Source: Pseudopyrenochaeta lycopersici
Lineage: Eukaryota; Ascomycota; Dothideomycetes; Pleosporales; Pseudopyrenochaetaceae
DNA: 64,000 nt
Reading direction: 5' to 3'
NCBI GenBank assembly: GCA_003313425.1
Contig: NHZP01000046.1
Location: forward strand, 248,001 to 312,000
Made by a program: the position numbers and the translations under genes. Below, one piece after another: positions 10,295 to 21,247 of this stretch (positions are counted from its first letter, which is position 1; each line of letters opens with the position of its first letter). Below the pieces are notes generated by a model, which worked only from the letters and a program-made list of their open reading frames with translations, made no database searches and had not been told where the DNA came from.

Positions 10295-11944
10295 CCCATG
10301 CACCGCCAAGATCGCCCTGGCACGGACCATATGAGGATAGCCAATCGGATGAATTGCTCCGAACCGACAGAACACCAAGAATTATGCTTCTGTAGGGTAA
10401 CTTTGTATGGCAGATTCATTTCTGGGGGTATTGAGATAGTTTTACATAATACTTGAGCTTGCTTTTGTGTCCGTCGATTTGATTGTTTGATGGCTGCGGA
10501 GATGCTCCTCCCAGCACTCAGCATTGACTTCTAGCCTACACAGAGGCGTCCTGCAACTCTGAAAGCCATATTGAGTACGTGGAGGACGCTGAGATCCATG
10601 AGATGGGCGTGAATTGCCTGTAACTTGACCCAGAGGTGTGCGAGATGGGAGTTTCTTATGCGGCGTACGCCCAGCTTCAGCACAAGCTACACAACTTTTA
10701 CCCTCCGCGAACAGCTTTATAGACGTATGAGAGCTCTTGTTAGCGCTCTCTCCAGTGACAGCAACCTCGTCAAGTCTCTGACGTTTGTTTGATCCTCGAG
10801 TAGGGCGGCCACCGCGCTCGAACAGCTGCTCAATAAGCTTATATAGAAACTTCTTGTGGCCGCTACGTTTAGCAGACTGGGTGGAGGAGTACGAGGATAG
10901 CCTGTAACAGTTGTTGAGCGTCAGATCTAGCAGGAAGTACCACAGAGGTCGCTAGGTACGCTGGCGGACCTGCTGAACTGAGTAGTAGCTTTTCACTTGA
11001 TTAAAGCGATTAACCTCGCTCTTGTGGCAATTGTAGTTGTCTATTATCTGAGGGATGCCTAGTAACTTTATAGGCTCGTTGCTAAAGGCCTTCTCGAAGA
11101 TCTTCTTGTTGTTTTGGGCTATCTTGGAGCGTCGGCGTTGCTTTATGATGAGCTGCGTCGCTGTGGCGAATATCGTCAGCGGAAGCTTGGCATGGTGGAG
11201 AGGCAAGAAACTTACGCTCTGCGACAGTACTGGCGAAAAGGACGACCTGATTGTCTCTCTAAGCAGCTTAGAGGACTTGCTAACTTTGTGAAAGGGCCCA
11301 GTAAGTGTCTCCCCACTCTAGCTTACACGTATGCTGAGTCTTAAGCTTTATAAGGTCGCTATTAAAGCGCTCTTTTTGCAGCTTTGCCCTCGCCTGAGTA
11401 CTGACAGCTGGAGCTTCTGCTAGAAGTTTAGCCTCAGCTGTCGCCTTAAATCTCTCCTCTGTTGCTGTCTTTGTTGTCCTAACTGTCCTAGCGCAGCCTA
11501 CGCCTTTAGATCTGAGGTATTTGAGCATGGGTATAGTATTAAAGAGATTGTCGTCCCACACAATGTGGAGATTCGGCGGGAAAAGGCGACGGCTAGCAGC
11601 GTCTACGGCGAGTACAAGAGTGACGGGGACTGACTCTGTAGGAGTAAAAGCTGGCGCGTTAGCAGGTAAGTTGAGTAAATTGACAGGCCCTCGTCCTCTG
11701 GCATGAAATAACCAGTTTAGTATTACTCTGTCGTTAGCTAAACACCACATTTGGAAGCCCTCTGGAGTTGGCTTTGTCTTGATCATTACTGTACAAGCTC
11801 GCTCGCGCGTCCAGTAAATCTCGCGATAGCCTCATTAACACAGAGGTGGACTCTAGGTGTCCAATACTTAAAGGAGCGCTCGCGGAGCGTCTCTGAGAGA
11901 TCCTATATACGGCCAAAGGGCGACTTAAAGCTCTGATTGACTTC
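9883..11944. repeat. 412-bp inverted repeat inside the piggyBac chimera
   Basis: The left arm 9883-10294 and the right arm 11533-11944 are reverse complements of equal length (412 bp) and look identical by eye; they give the same peptide from KTKPTPEG to LFNTI on opposite strands. The spacer is 1238 bp and carries the 3' half of the transposase on the minus strand. The coding sequence continuing past the right arm (TATACCCATGCTC) and the terminal sequence joined to the left arm (TATCCCATGCACC) share CCCATGC, a microhomology at the junction. Confidence 0.9.
10292..11944 (-). mobile_element. piggyBac-like element, 3' half in inverted orientation
   Basis: The left boundary is the element's terminal sequence TATCCCATGCACCGCC, similar to that at 7376. 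On the minus strand, the transposase continues from NEAIARFTGR through VWDDNLFNTIPMLKYLR to the C-terminal block GIPQIIDNYNCHKSEVNRFN and SYYSVQQVRQRT*RPLWYF. The last region is Cys-rich (KSCVACAEAG, CRTPLCRLEVNAEC), as expected of the piggyBac cysteine-rich domain. Stops and frameshifts occur. The 5' half is missing: similarity to the plus-strand copy ends abruptly at 11944. Confidence 0.8.
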
Positions 11945-13125
11945 GCCGTAACCATTTGCAGTCTTGTCGCGCAGGTGGGGGACGCAGCAATGGGCCTGCG
12001 TGATGCAACGGATTTTGTCATCCCAGGTTCCGCTAGGAAGAGGAATGGTCGTTTCTGGAGGACGAGTAGTGTACAGTAGTCTGGAAGAGGAATGATCTCG
12101 TCAGGAAAACGAGTGGTTTCTCGTCGATCCAAACCATCGGCGCAGGCAGCACAACAAGGAGGTAAATTTACGATGCAGAGGACACGGTAACTTTACAGTG
12201 GCCATTGAAACGGCGAGTTAGCGCACTGCGCTTGGAATTATGCTGGCAGCGATGTACTCGATAGTTATGGGCCAATCTACCATGGACGTCATCAAGTGTG
12301 ATGACATCACCTCCGCTTACCGAGACTGAGATTGCCTGTTAAAGTTTCACATTTGGAAGGACGAGAAAAGGGAAACGGAGACCCGCAGTAATTAGTCGTT
12401 ACGGTACGTCCACAAGCGATATGTATGAGGGGCAGGGGCCGGAAGACTAGAGAAGAAGCTTAGAGTCTAAAGATAAAGATTAGAGACTTTTAGGTTACTG
12501 TTAAGTGGAAATTGTATATTCCGGGAATTTCTCCGTGCAGTCTATACCTGTTCGACAAGGTACACTTTCTTGAAACACAGCTTCTTTCATTACCGGAGCA
12601 CTATATACGAAGAGAAGGATAGGAGCAGAGTCACACATGTCGATTGCGATACTTGATGGATTTTGTGGTGCGAGGCCGAAGGTCCGGTTGAGGTGGTGTC
12701 TCGTCACACTGTGTGTCCCGCCAGGCAGTGAGTGACGTTACCTAGCATAAGTAAGTTCGCCTACCGCATGCCAGCAGTGGCGAACGGAACCGCGTCCAGA
12801 AACTGGAGAAGAGTTATCAGTAGCGCGATTGCGTTTCACAGTACACGCGGTTGCCCGATTGCGAGATACTGTGCACGATATATTTGGAAGCCATGGAGGA
12901 CCTGGCGAGGCAGATGTGGTACATCAACTGAACCATGTTATCTGCAAAGCTTTTATGCAGCGATGTCAACAGATCTTGGTGCAGACTTCTATCGCTGATG
13001 TTCAATCTACGATGAAGAGTCGGTACGCACTCTCATGCACGCTTTAAGGGTATGCAGGCAACTTAGGGCTAATTCGAAGTAAGTTACTATGCTTGACATA
13101 ATCGAGCGTTGAGATAGCAGGGTAG
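11945..13125. other. No recognisable gene
   Basis: This spans the flank of the piggyBac chimera to the start of the dispersed repeat. Small ORFs exist (for example 12501-12707 minus and 12732-12998 plus) without recognisable motifs. I see no terminal repeats or tandem arrays. Confidence 0.45.
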
Positions 13126-13802
13126 GCAGGGGAACGGGAAGGAGGAAGCCATCGAGTTCTGCAAGCATGGTTGACTTGTCAGCTGACTCTCAAGGGTGAG
13201 ATGTGGTACTTAGCTGAGCTGGCAATACCATCATGGGCGGCGGGTTGATGTTGTCTGGCAGTACCATCCTGTGAGTCCCTAAAAATAGATTGGACTTGAT
13301 CTGTGCAGTTTTTCATTCGGGCTCCTTTGCTTTTCGGGCTGTTCTATTATCAGTAACGTTAGCTATATATAGCGCCGTCTCAGGGCCCGAAAGAGGTCCT
13401 CACAACATCAAAAGCCGTTCTATAATGTTAGGAGGCTGGACCGAACGTGCTTCGCCGAACCATTTCCAGAGGATCTCCTGCGCTTCTCTCTGATACGTTA
13501 GTAGCTCAACTTCATCGCCAGTGAGAAGATTGTTTGCTATCCGCATGAGCCGGCTTGCAACGGGCAGTGAATGAGTCTTACTAGAGCATTCAGATCTGCC
13601 AGCAGCTACGCATCTCTAGACACGAGCCCATTGAAGCGAGAGTTTCCAGACGTCAAGAGCATCACAACAAAATGTGAGCGAATATTAGGCGAGGAGTGTA
13701 TTGGTGGGGAGGCTGCACTGCTCGCAGAACGTGATTCGCATGCGGACTCGACGTTCTTTTTATTCTTCCACTGTATGAGATAGTCACATGAGATATGAAC
13801 GC
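13126..13802 (+). repeat. Dispersed repeat R2, copy 1
   Basis: Positions 13256-13802 are the reverse complement of 28948-29494, with equal length (547 bp) and only scattered differences by eye. Positions 13126 to about 13460 also match 17615-17951 in the same orientation, with more divergence. The minus strand contains an open stretch (MRIANNLLTGDEVELLTYQ...) that I do not recognise. In copy 3 this repeat lies just downstream of a DUF3435 recombinase remnant, so it may be the flank of that element. Confidence 0.85.
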
Positions 13803-14149
13803 CTGAAAACAATAATTTGAAACTTTCTTGTGCTCAATAATTTCAAAAGAAAGTGGCCGAATTAGTTCCGCGGAGCATTAGGATGGTTATGCCTAGGCAT
13901 AGCTTTGTGGCGTTTTTAGTTGCGCAGTTCCCCGCTATCATGATGTCGAGTACTTGTCCGGAACCCCGTTACCCCACCATGTAGTGTTCTGCTTGCGTTT
14001 TTTTTGTCTTTTCGAAGAGCTCCTTGTTGGAGCAGCGATCGATGCGGCCTGCAGAGCTTCTCAAATCGTCATCATCCAGAATGCACGGTGGACACAGCGG
14101 CGGCAAGACCTTCTTGTTCAAGAGATGTTTGTTTTTAAGACACATTGGA
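13803..14149. other. No recognisable gene
   Basis: Spacer between repeat R2 and an oxidase remnant. The ORF starting at 14024 only becomes recognisable downstream of about 14150. Confidence 0.4.
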
Positions 14150-14440
14150 GATGAGGATATCGTCAACCGCTTGGTAGCGGCTGTTGAGACTCGTCCTTCG
14201 CCACTTTGCTATCTCCACTTGTTGCACGGTGGGGGAGCAGTCAGCGAGGTTGCGGCTGATACCACGGCTTTCGGCTGTCGAGACTGGGACTTTGCGTGCG
14301 TGATAACCGGTGTCTGGCCCCGCGACCAGGATGGCACCGAAACAACACGAAGTGCTGTGCAGTGGGTTGACAACGTCGTGGTGGACTTGTTGTCGTTGAG
14401 TAATGGAGCTTACGGCGCTGACCTTGGACCGGACCCTAGT
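14150..14440 (+). pseudogene. FAD-linked oxidase C-terminal fragment (BBE-like)
   Basis: The translation RHIGDEDIVNRLVAAVETR, then LHLLHGGGAVSEVAADTTAF, VITGVWPRDQD and LSNGAYGADLGPDP resembles the C-terminal substrate and berberine-bridge-like region of secreted FAD-dependent oxidoreductases. The family normally continues to an LD(P)xNVL ending; here it hits a stop after GPDPS. The N-terminal FAD-binding (PP-loop) domain is absent. The assignment rests on remembered family sequence, so certainty is moderate. Confidence 0.55.
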
Positions 14441-15134
14441 TAAGAACGCGTCTTTCACCCATTTCCTGATCGTATTTGCATGGATTGTCTGCTGCCATAT
14501 CGCCTTCTTCCAAATTGAGAACGACTACTTCCGCGAGGCCCTATTCTATCTTGCCCCTTGGCTATCAGATCTCCTTCCAAAGGCGGCAACCCGCACCAAA
14601 GCAATCTCTATGCTGCAAAATCTGCGCCTCAAAAAATCTGAAAAATAAAAAAGACAAACCCGGGGTGTATCCGTCTCAAATCAAGCAACTTACAATCAGC
14701 GCCTTAGGGTTCAACTCCCTCGAATGGAAGAAAGCCACTCGACCAACCAGTCACCTCATCCTTCGTCGTGCCATCGCCCAACGCCAGGCCACCATGTTTG
14801 GGCAACTTGTCGAGACTCTTGGCCACGGCATCCCAGTCGCCATAGAACCTCTGTCATGTGAACCCCCTCACGATAGGTTTGTAACCGATAACCCTGCTTG
14901 ACAGTGCGTCAGGTGATAAGCCACGGTATACGTTGAGATGAGATGGGTGCGCCACCGCATGCCACCTACATTACCCACGAAAGCTAAGTTTTTCGCGATT
15001 TCCACACAATATAGAAAGCCCACAGCTACGCTTTAAACGCCATGCTACTCTTCTCCTACACTACTGGTACCTGTCATGACCCCCCTTGTCATCGAATGCC
15101 GATGACTAAAGTTGCCTTTCGTTGAAGTACCACC
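14441..15134. other. No recognisable gene
   Basis: An ORF at 14476-14901 (141 aa, plus) has no motif I recognise. The rest is AT-richer sequence upstream of the rhodopsin-like gene. There is no repeat structure. Confidence 0.4.
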
Positions 15135-16205
15135 ATGGCCGGGGAAGCTCCTTTGGACGGCAACGTGACAACGGCGACAAAGCACTATATAATCTGCGGC
15201 ACCCTGTTCGCTATAGCAGTTCCTGTCTACATTATGCGAATGTATACGCGCCTTCGCAACCTTGGCTGGGACGATTATACTATCACTCTGGCTGTTGTAT
15301 GTGTCGTATTTGCTTAATGATGTATACTTCGAAGGTGTTGACAACTCCAAACAGGTAATATGCACCGTCGAACTCGCTCTTCAGATTGCCGCTTACAGCC
15401 AGGGACTGGGCCGTTACCAGTACTATGTATTTGCCGAAGATCAAGTTGATATCTTTCGTTATATCTTCGCCATGTGTCTGGTGGGAATATGGACTGCTCC
15501 GCTTGTGCGAATCTCTATCTCATGCATGCTTTTACGGCTTAAAACCTCTCCAGCATGGCAGTGGGTCTTAAAGACAATTATCGGTATCCAGATTGTCTCA
15601 GCTGTTGCTTCGAATATATGCCAGGTAGTTCAATGCCGCCCTGTCCGCGCTATGTGGGATGTCGTCCCCGGTGCCAAATGCTGGAGCCCTGCCAAGATCC
15701 AGGCATACGGATATGCTTATAATTGTGCGTATGAACGAGATTTACGCAGGACAATAATTACTAACGCCCTCTAGCTGTTAATATTATGAGTGATATCCTC
15801 TTGTCTCTCATGCCAATATCGTTCATCCGAAAGCTGCGAAGACCTCTATTTGAGAGGTTACTTCTAGCCTTTTTAATGGCCTTAGGATTAATTGCAGGAT
15901 CCATCGCAATAATGAGACTGATCTCGTTAAGGAAATTTGACCTGACGTCAGGGGGCAGCCTTCGATCCTTGAGCGAGACAGTTTTGTTGACTAGGGTTGA
16001 GGAGCTTGTCGGTATAATTGCGGCTTGTGCTCCATTACTCAAGCCTTCGTTAGACAGCATTTTGCATAGTTTAGGAATAATCACCAAAGACGCGACAGTG
16101 TGGCATTTGAATTCCTTTATATACAGGAGTAATAGGAGGCGCCAGCTAGACTCTATAAGCATTGAGGTCGGCAATAGCAGAGGCAATAGTTCGGATGGAA
16201 CGTGA
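15135..16205 (+). CDS. Fungal rhodopsin-like 7-TM membrane protein 1
   Basis: An integral membrane protein of the fungal rhodopsin-like family (Fung_rhodopsin, often called SAT4/Pth11-related), about 320 aa. The exons are 15135-15296, 15355-15724 and 15775-16205; introns of 58 and 50 nt keep the frame. It shows the family features: an N-terminal TM helix ending RMYTRLRNLGWDDYTI, a QYYVFAED loop, a long TM block (MCLVGIWTAPLVRISISCML) with an RLKTS turn, the CRPVRAMWD cysteine segment in the extracellular loop, and the later SDILLSLMPISFIRKLR. A basic cytoplasmic tail follows. No chromophore-binding lysine signature is claimed. Function in this family is mostly unknown, possibly ligand sensing. 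Confidence 0.85.
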
Positions 16206-16263
16206 ATAAGGGACGAATTTGCCACAACATTTTCCTTTTACTAGGGTAGGGAAAGGGTGCAAA

Positions 16264-16640
16264 TTATGAAGCGTTCGACTTTATTATTTTACAGCCGCAG
16301 TCATAGTTCTTGTTATGTACAAATCGACCCCCATATAACTCGTAATTATTTTGTGTTTCATAAGCGAGTTGTCCACCAAATCGAGTCACTGTGCGCACTG
16401 TCGCGCCCCGCAACAAGACCAGAACAACAGACGCCCGGTGTGGGCCTTGACAGTTCACGCAGCGCAGGTTGACCGTCTCGCACTGCGCGTGTCCTTCCTG
16501 TGCGCACATGTCGCACGTCACTGGTCGTCTGCAATCCCTCGCTCTGTGACCGATCCTCCTTGCAGTTGAAGCACAGTACCGGCGTGCGCCGCTCTTCGAA
16601 TTGCGAGATCATGAGCCCCCCTCCTCCAAACGTCACGCTG
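16264..16640 (-). pseudogene. LINE ORF1 (Gag-like) zinc-knuckle fragment
   Basis: Two minus-strand frames together show a run of CCHC-type knuckles: LCFNCKE in one, and CDMCAQEGHAQCE followed by LRCVNCQGPHRAS in the other. This cysteine pattern, ending CxNCxGPH, is typical of ORF1 of Tad-like LINEs and resembles the intact ORF1s in this window. A frameshift separates the halves. The fragment directly follows the ferric-reductase fragment on the same strand, suggesting insertion into it. Confidence 0.6.
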
Positions 16641-17400
16641 TCGCCACGTTGCCTGTTGAGGCCCGTTTTGCCTTTTGCGCTTTCCACCTCATTTCTGATT
16701 CGAGCTTCTATATCAAGAGGGGGATAGTGATAGTGGAGCCGATTTGGTCTGCTGGTGTTTGCTTTCGGCGGAGCGTAGACTCCGCCCATGCTTCGATTGG
16801 AAGAGACAAAGTCACCCTGAATGAAGACGTGTACTCGTAGAATCTGTGTAATCTTAGCAGAGTCTACTTAATAGAAGGACTGAACTTACAAACTGCACGT
16901 CCATAGATAGAAGGTCGTGCATGATGTCAGTCACCCAGTGCTTATGCCCTACAAAACGTCATCCATGGTTCATGCGTGCTGCAGAACGACTCACCTTCAG
17001 ACTCAATCTCCCAGAGTAGAATTATCCGTTGGGCAGTGACTTCGCGGTTTTGGTGACCTTCAAGTAACAGTCGAACGTAAGGAAGCTGGGCGGCAATGCC
17101 GATACCGGTGGCAAACAACACAATGGTGCCATACGACTGGAGCCCGAGCGATGTGCCAAATGGGCCTTCGACGATTGCTTTCGCAGTAGTTCCGGTCATC
17201 AAAGCAGCTGTTAGCCCGTTCCTTTTCTCTACAAGAAGACATATCGTATCACCATCCCAGGAACAGACATAGAACGGATGACTCTGCAAGAAGGCAAGAT
17301 TTTTCAGGGTGAGCAAGCGGAGGTACAGATACTGGCCTGGTCGGAAACGCCATGGGCGAGCAAGTTTGAGACGTAGCACCGTGATGTCGGTCTACCATCC
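16641..17400 (-). pseudogene. Ferric reductase (FRE/NOX type) C-terminal fragment
   Basis: The minus strand encodes WRFRPGQYLYLRL (FAD-binding start), LQSHPFYVCSW (HPF flavin motif), EGPFG, then VLFATGIGIAAQLPYVRLLL (NADPH-binding GxGI motif) and RIILLWEIES. After an apparent intron it reads HWVTDIMHDLLSMDVQF, and after another it reads LRVHVFIQGDFVS and YPPLDIEARIRNEVESAKGK. This is the order of the FAD and NAD domains of fungal ferric reductases. The N-terminal haem-binding TM domain is missing and the C-terminus is replaced by a LINE ORF1 fragment. It is a remnant. Confidence 0.8.
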
Positions 17401-17614
17401 ATCGTGGACTGGCTCGTGATTATCGCACACAGTCGCTGCCAGCGTGATTTCTAGCGCAGTCGTCAGTGGTGGGGTCCATCCCTTGCCAGCGTGATACATG
17501 GTTCTGAAAGAGCAACCTGTCAAACATCACGGTGACTGAAACAGCAATATGTGACAGGGGCCGTGGGTGTATATATAAGAGTGAGGCACCACGCCTGTAG
17601 AAAAACAACAGTTA

Positions 17615-17951
17615 GGGGAACAGGAGGGGAGAAGCAATCGAGTTCTGCAAGCATGCTTAACTTGTCAGCTGACTCTCAAGGGTGAGATGTGGTACTTAGC
17701 TGAGAAGGCCATATCTTCATGGGCGGCGGTTTGTGTTTTGGCAGTCACCATCTTATGAGTCCCTAAAAATAGACTGAACTTAATCTGTGCGGTTTTCCAT
17801 TCGGGCTCCTTTGCATTTCGGGCTGTTCTATTATCAGTAACGTTAGCTATATATAGTGCCGTCTCAGGGCCCCAAACAGGTCCTCGCAACATCAAAAGCC
17901 GCTCTGTAACGTTAGGAGGCTGGACCGAATGTGCTCCACCGAGCCATTTCC
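17615..17951 (+). repeat. Dispersed repeat R2, copy 2 (truncated)
   Basis: This matches 13126 to about 13460 in the same orientation, from GAGTTCTGCAAGCATG through the run AACGTTAGCTATATATAG to GCCATTTCC, where similarity stops. It is more diverged than the 13256/28948 pair. No coding potential is recognised. Confidence 0.8.
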
Positions 17952-18141
17952 CAATGCATTAAGTAATGCTAATTAACTAGTGTGTAGGTAGAGATTGAGG
18001 ATCGTCATGCCCTACATTTCAGCTATCTATAATGATTAATCCTTTGTCCGAACTGTACTCTGCTCGAACAGCCTGTCCAGTGGTGGATATATTGGTGGAA
18101 CCTCTCCCTATGTCACAATTGTTAGTAGGCCTGTATGCAGT

Positions 18142-19516
18142 TCAAGTATGTACCCGCAGCTTACTACGTATATTTTCTTCCAAGATTATGTCCCGGTCGT
18201 CTTCGCCGGGATCTTTTGAAGCAAGGTGTTGTGTATGAGTGGAACGCACAGTGGTTCTCTTTGTCCTAGCGGAAGCACCGTAACTACTTCCGATGACATT
18301 CGGCATGTATTTCCGGAGAAAGGGTTTTCCAGCTGGGAGGCAGGCGCAAACGATGGCTAGATGCACCTCAATCGTCCTAAGAGCCCAATGTCAGAAAGAT
18401 TTGCCTCCGAAATCGATACTGCTTGCACTTACATCCACACAATTGATGATACGCCCTCCCAAGAGATATCCTTTGTATTGACCAAATCCACTTGAATTTT
18501 TAATTTCATAATACTAACAATCAAAATACTAGTTCGCGTGTTAGCTGTTTCTGCATTCGTATAAAGCAGCCGATGGAAACATACAAACCTCCTGTCATCA
18601 ACACTACCATGACACCAATCTTTTGCCTCTTAGGCAGTCGGAGATTTCGTAAAAGTAGAACTGGCAGGATAAGTATTGCAGCATCTGTAGTAGTGTTCAT
18701 AACACCACTAAGGACTGTGATCTTTAACCAGTTAATGCATGAACCACCAGTGATTGTAAGATCCCAGTATTTCTCCAGTGGCCTGCAGGCGTACACCCAT
18801 TCGAATGATGTCACCAGGCTATACATAACAACAAGTGCCATGATGATGTATATACCAACACGGACGTTTCCCCAGGGCGCGAATTGAGTGAAAAACGTGA
18901 GGATAGAGAGTTTTGTGAGCATGATTGAAATGCCATAAAACGTTCCGCCAATAGCCCCGAACTTGGGAATGCATCAGTTAGTCTATCTTTGAGGGCGCAA
19001 GGAGGTAAGATGATAGAGTTACCTACTTTCATAAAATTAGGATTAAAACCGGTAATTGGGACATCCCATAGGTGTCGACCCAATCCATACTGAGTGGCTG
19101 AGAGTACTTTGTCAGTTTCCTGTGTCGGCACAAATGTAGAGGTACTTACTGATGGCGCCAAGTATGGAATACACCAGAGCGAAAATCTGAATTCAGAATG
19201 TTTAGCAAACTTCCCGTAAACAGATTGAAGTGAGCCTAACCCATGCGACAATTAACATATCTACAAACGTCAGCTGAGGTCATTGGTAAGAATGGTAGGA
19301 CAGCTTACAATCGTCTACCCTTACGTGGCGTGTGATGAATCGAACAGTGTAAAATCGTAATCCGATGAACAGAGTGGAGAGAATCCCAGTCACAATATGA
19401 ACAGTGAAAATAGTCTGCACTCTGGACAGTGGACGGGTAAAGTCAGGCGAAATACCTGGAGGAGGAGCTATCACACCAACGACTTCGTTTCGGTGCGAAA
19501 GAAATGGAGAATTCAT
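18142..19516 (-). CDS. Fungal rhodopsin-like 7-TM membrane protein 2
   Basis: A second member of the fungal rhodopsin-like family, on the opposite strand. Likely exons (minus) are 19516-19309, 19260-19241, 19186-19150, 19097-19027, 18961 to about 18590, and a final part down to 18142; the first five join in phase. Visible features are IGLRFYTVRFITR, then VDDYMLIVAWIFALVYS, QYGLGRHLWDVP, GGTFYGISIMLTKLS, the WVYACRPLEKYWD loop cysteine, and VMNTTTDAAILILPVLLLRN. A TIEVHLAIVCACLPAGKPFL helix leads to a basic tail. The join between the TM6 region and the last exon is uncertain. It differs clearly in sequence from the gene at 15135. Confidence 0.8.
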
Positions 19517-20784
19517 TGAGTAATAGGTTTGGTATAGGAGCGGTCTCGTCGGTCATAGAGAATAATATGAGTTGTGCGATAGAGCAGACGTTGAAGAACT
19601 ACGTACTTCATCGTTTAAGAAGAGTTGAGGTATTACACCGATCATGGGCATCAGATCGTCGATTGTCTTCTCTCTTTCTCTCTAGGTTAAGCGATGAAAT
19701 CGTGGTGACCACCATGCTCCTTCTACGATAGACTCACAGAAACCGGCAGCAGAAAGCCATTCAGAATTCCGAGGCGCCACAGAACTTCCGCGGTGGAATC
19801 GGAAGTGTTGCCGTATAGCGCCCAAGAGAGCCTTCGCTTCGGATGGATCCATCTGCGTGAAATGATGTGCTTGAGATGGTGTGTGTTCTTGCACCATCCA
19901 AGCAGTTTGACTCAGCCCTCAATGGTCCATAATCAATACCACCAGTGTCCCGGAAAGAATTGTTTTTTCGCACGCGAGAGCGTTCAGAGTTAGCCAGTAG
20001 GATCGTTACCCGGGAAGCAAAGGCCCCAGAATCGTCAACGAGGCATTTTACGTTTAGCTGTTCATCCATACGGGAGCGTTTCTCAATCCCGTCCTCGTAT
20101 TGCAGATGCGCGCAAAAGGAGACCATCCATGGGCTGGACAGAATTCGCGGGGACAGGTGTTGGCCCCAGACCACTAGTCTATTGCAGCATATGTTAACAG
20201 CGTGTGCAGAACGCTCGCGAAGCCTGTGCACTGCGGTTAAGTTAGCAAACGTGCTGATCTTTACTCCCTCCCGCTTCGCAGGTTAGGTTTTTAACATTCG
20301 TGGCTTGTGGCTTTTATATGGCTAAATCCTTAGATAAGGGCAATGATTGATGAAACATGTATTGCTGACGGGAATGAATCGTTACCAAGCCCGAGAGCCA
20401 CAAAGGGAGCATGAGGAGCTTTTTGCGCGAGTTTCCGCAAATACCGGGATGGCGGGTCAGGCTCCCCGTTCCTGGGCGTGCGGGTCAACCAATGAGCATG
20501 GAACGGGCGTGCGCCATGTGAATATCCGGGGAACGAAAGCCGCTGCGCGGCAACTGGCTCGACTGTTGAGACTAACCTTCTTAGCGACTGAGGTCAGCAA
20601 GAGGTGAAGAAAGCGGAACGCTGCACTGCTAGAAAATCGCATCGGAAAGCGAACCTTACGATAGTGCTGCGAGCTGAACCTGGTGTCTTTTGTGAAGGTG
20701 TCAGTAGGTGCGGCTGGTTGCACGGCCCCAGAATTTGAGTGGCAAGGTTGACGTACAGCCTCTGGTTTTCAGTGTGTCTGGATC
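19517..20784. other. No recognisable gene
   Basis: The longest frame is 19761-20231 minus (156 aa) and has no motif I can name. The remainder is low in coding signal. The stretch ends at a long GATT microsatellite. Confidence 0.4.
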
Positions 20785-20974
<190 letters not shown>

Positions 20975-21247
20975 CCTACACGGTTTCAGCCGCGATTTCT
21001 CCGCAGCTATGCCCGGTTAGGCGGGCTTGGCGGACAGCCGACGCGTCCCGGATCATTGCTGATCCGCTCCGCCCCACTTCATCCTGTAGAACAGAACCAT
21101 CTGTCCCCAGAGCCCACCTGAAAACACCACACACAGCGAGAACTTGATTCTTGGAATTCAGTCCTAGTTTCGTGCTCAAACGGTCGCTCTTGACGCCAAT
21201 TGACTAGCCAGCACCCAGCCGCAGCAGCCCACTGCGCCTGACGTGCC

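Noticed and set aside
15135..16205. Light-sensing opsin
   Set aside because: The protein belongs to the fungal rhodopsin-like (SAT4/Pth11-related) membrane family, and I see no retinal-binding lysine motif in its last helix.
19761..20231. 156-aa minus-strand ORF as a gene
   Set aside because: No recognisable domain, skewed composition and no supporting introns; a chance ORF cannot be excluded.
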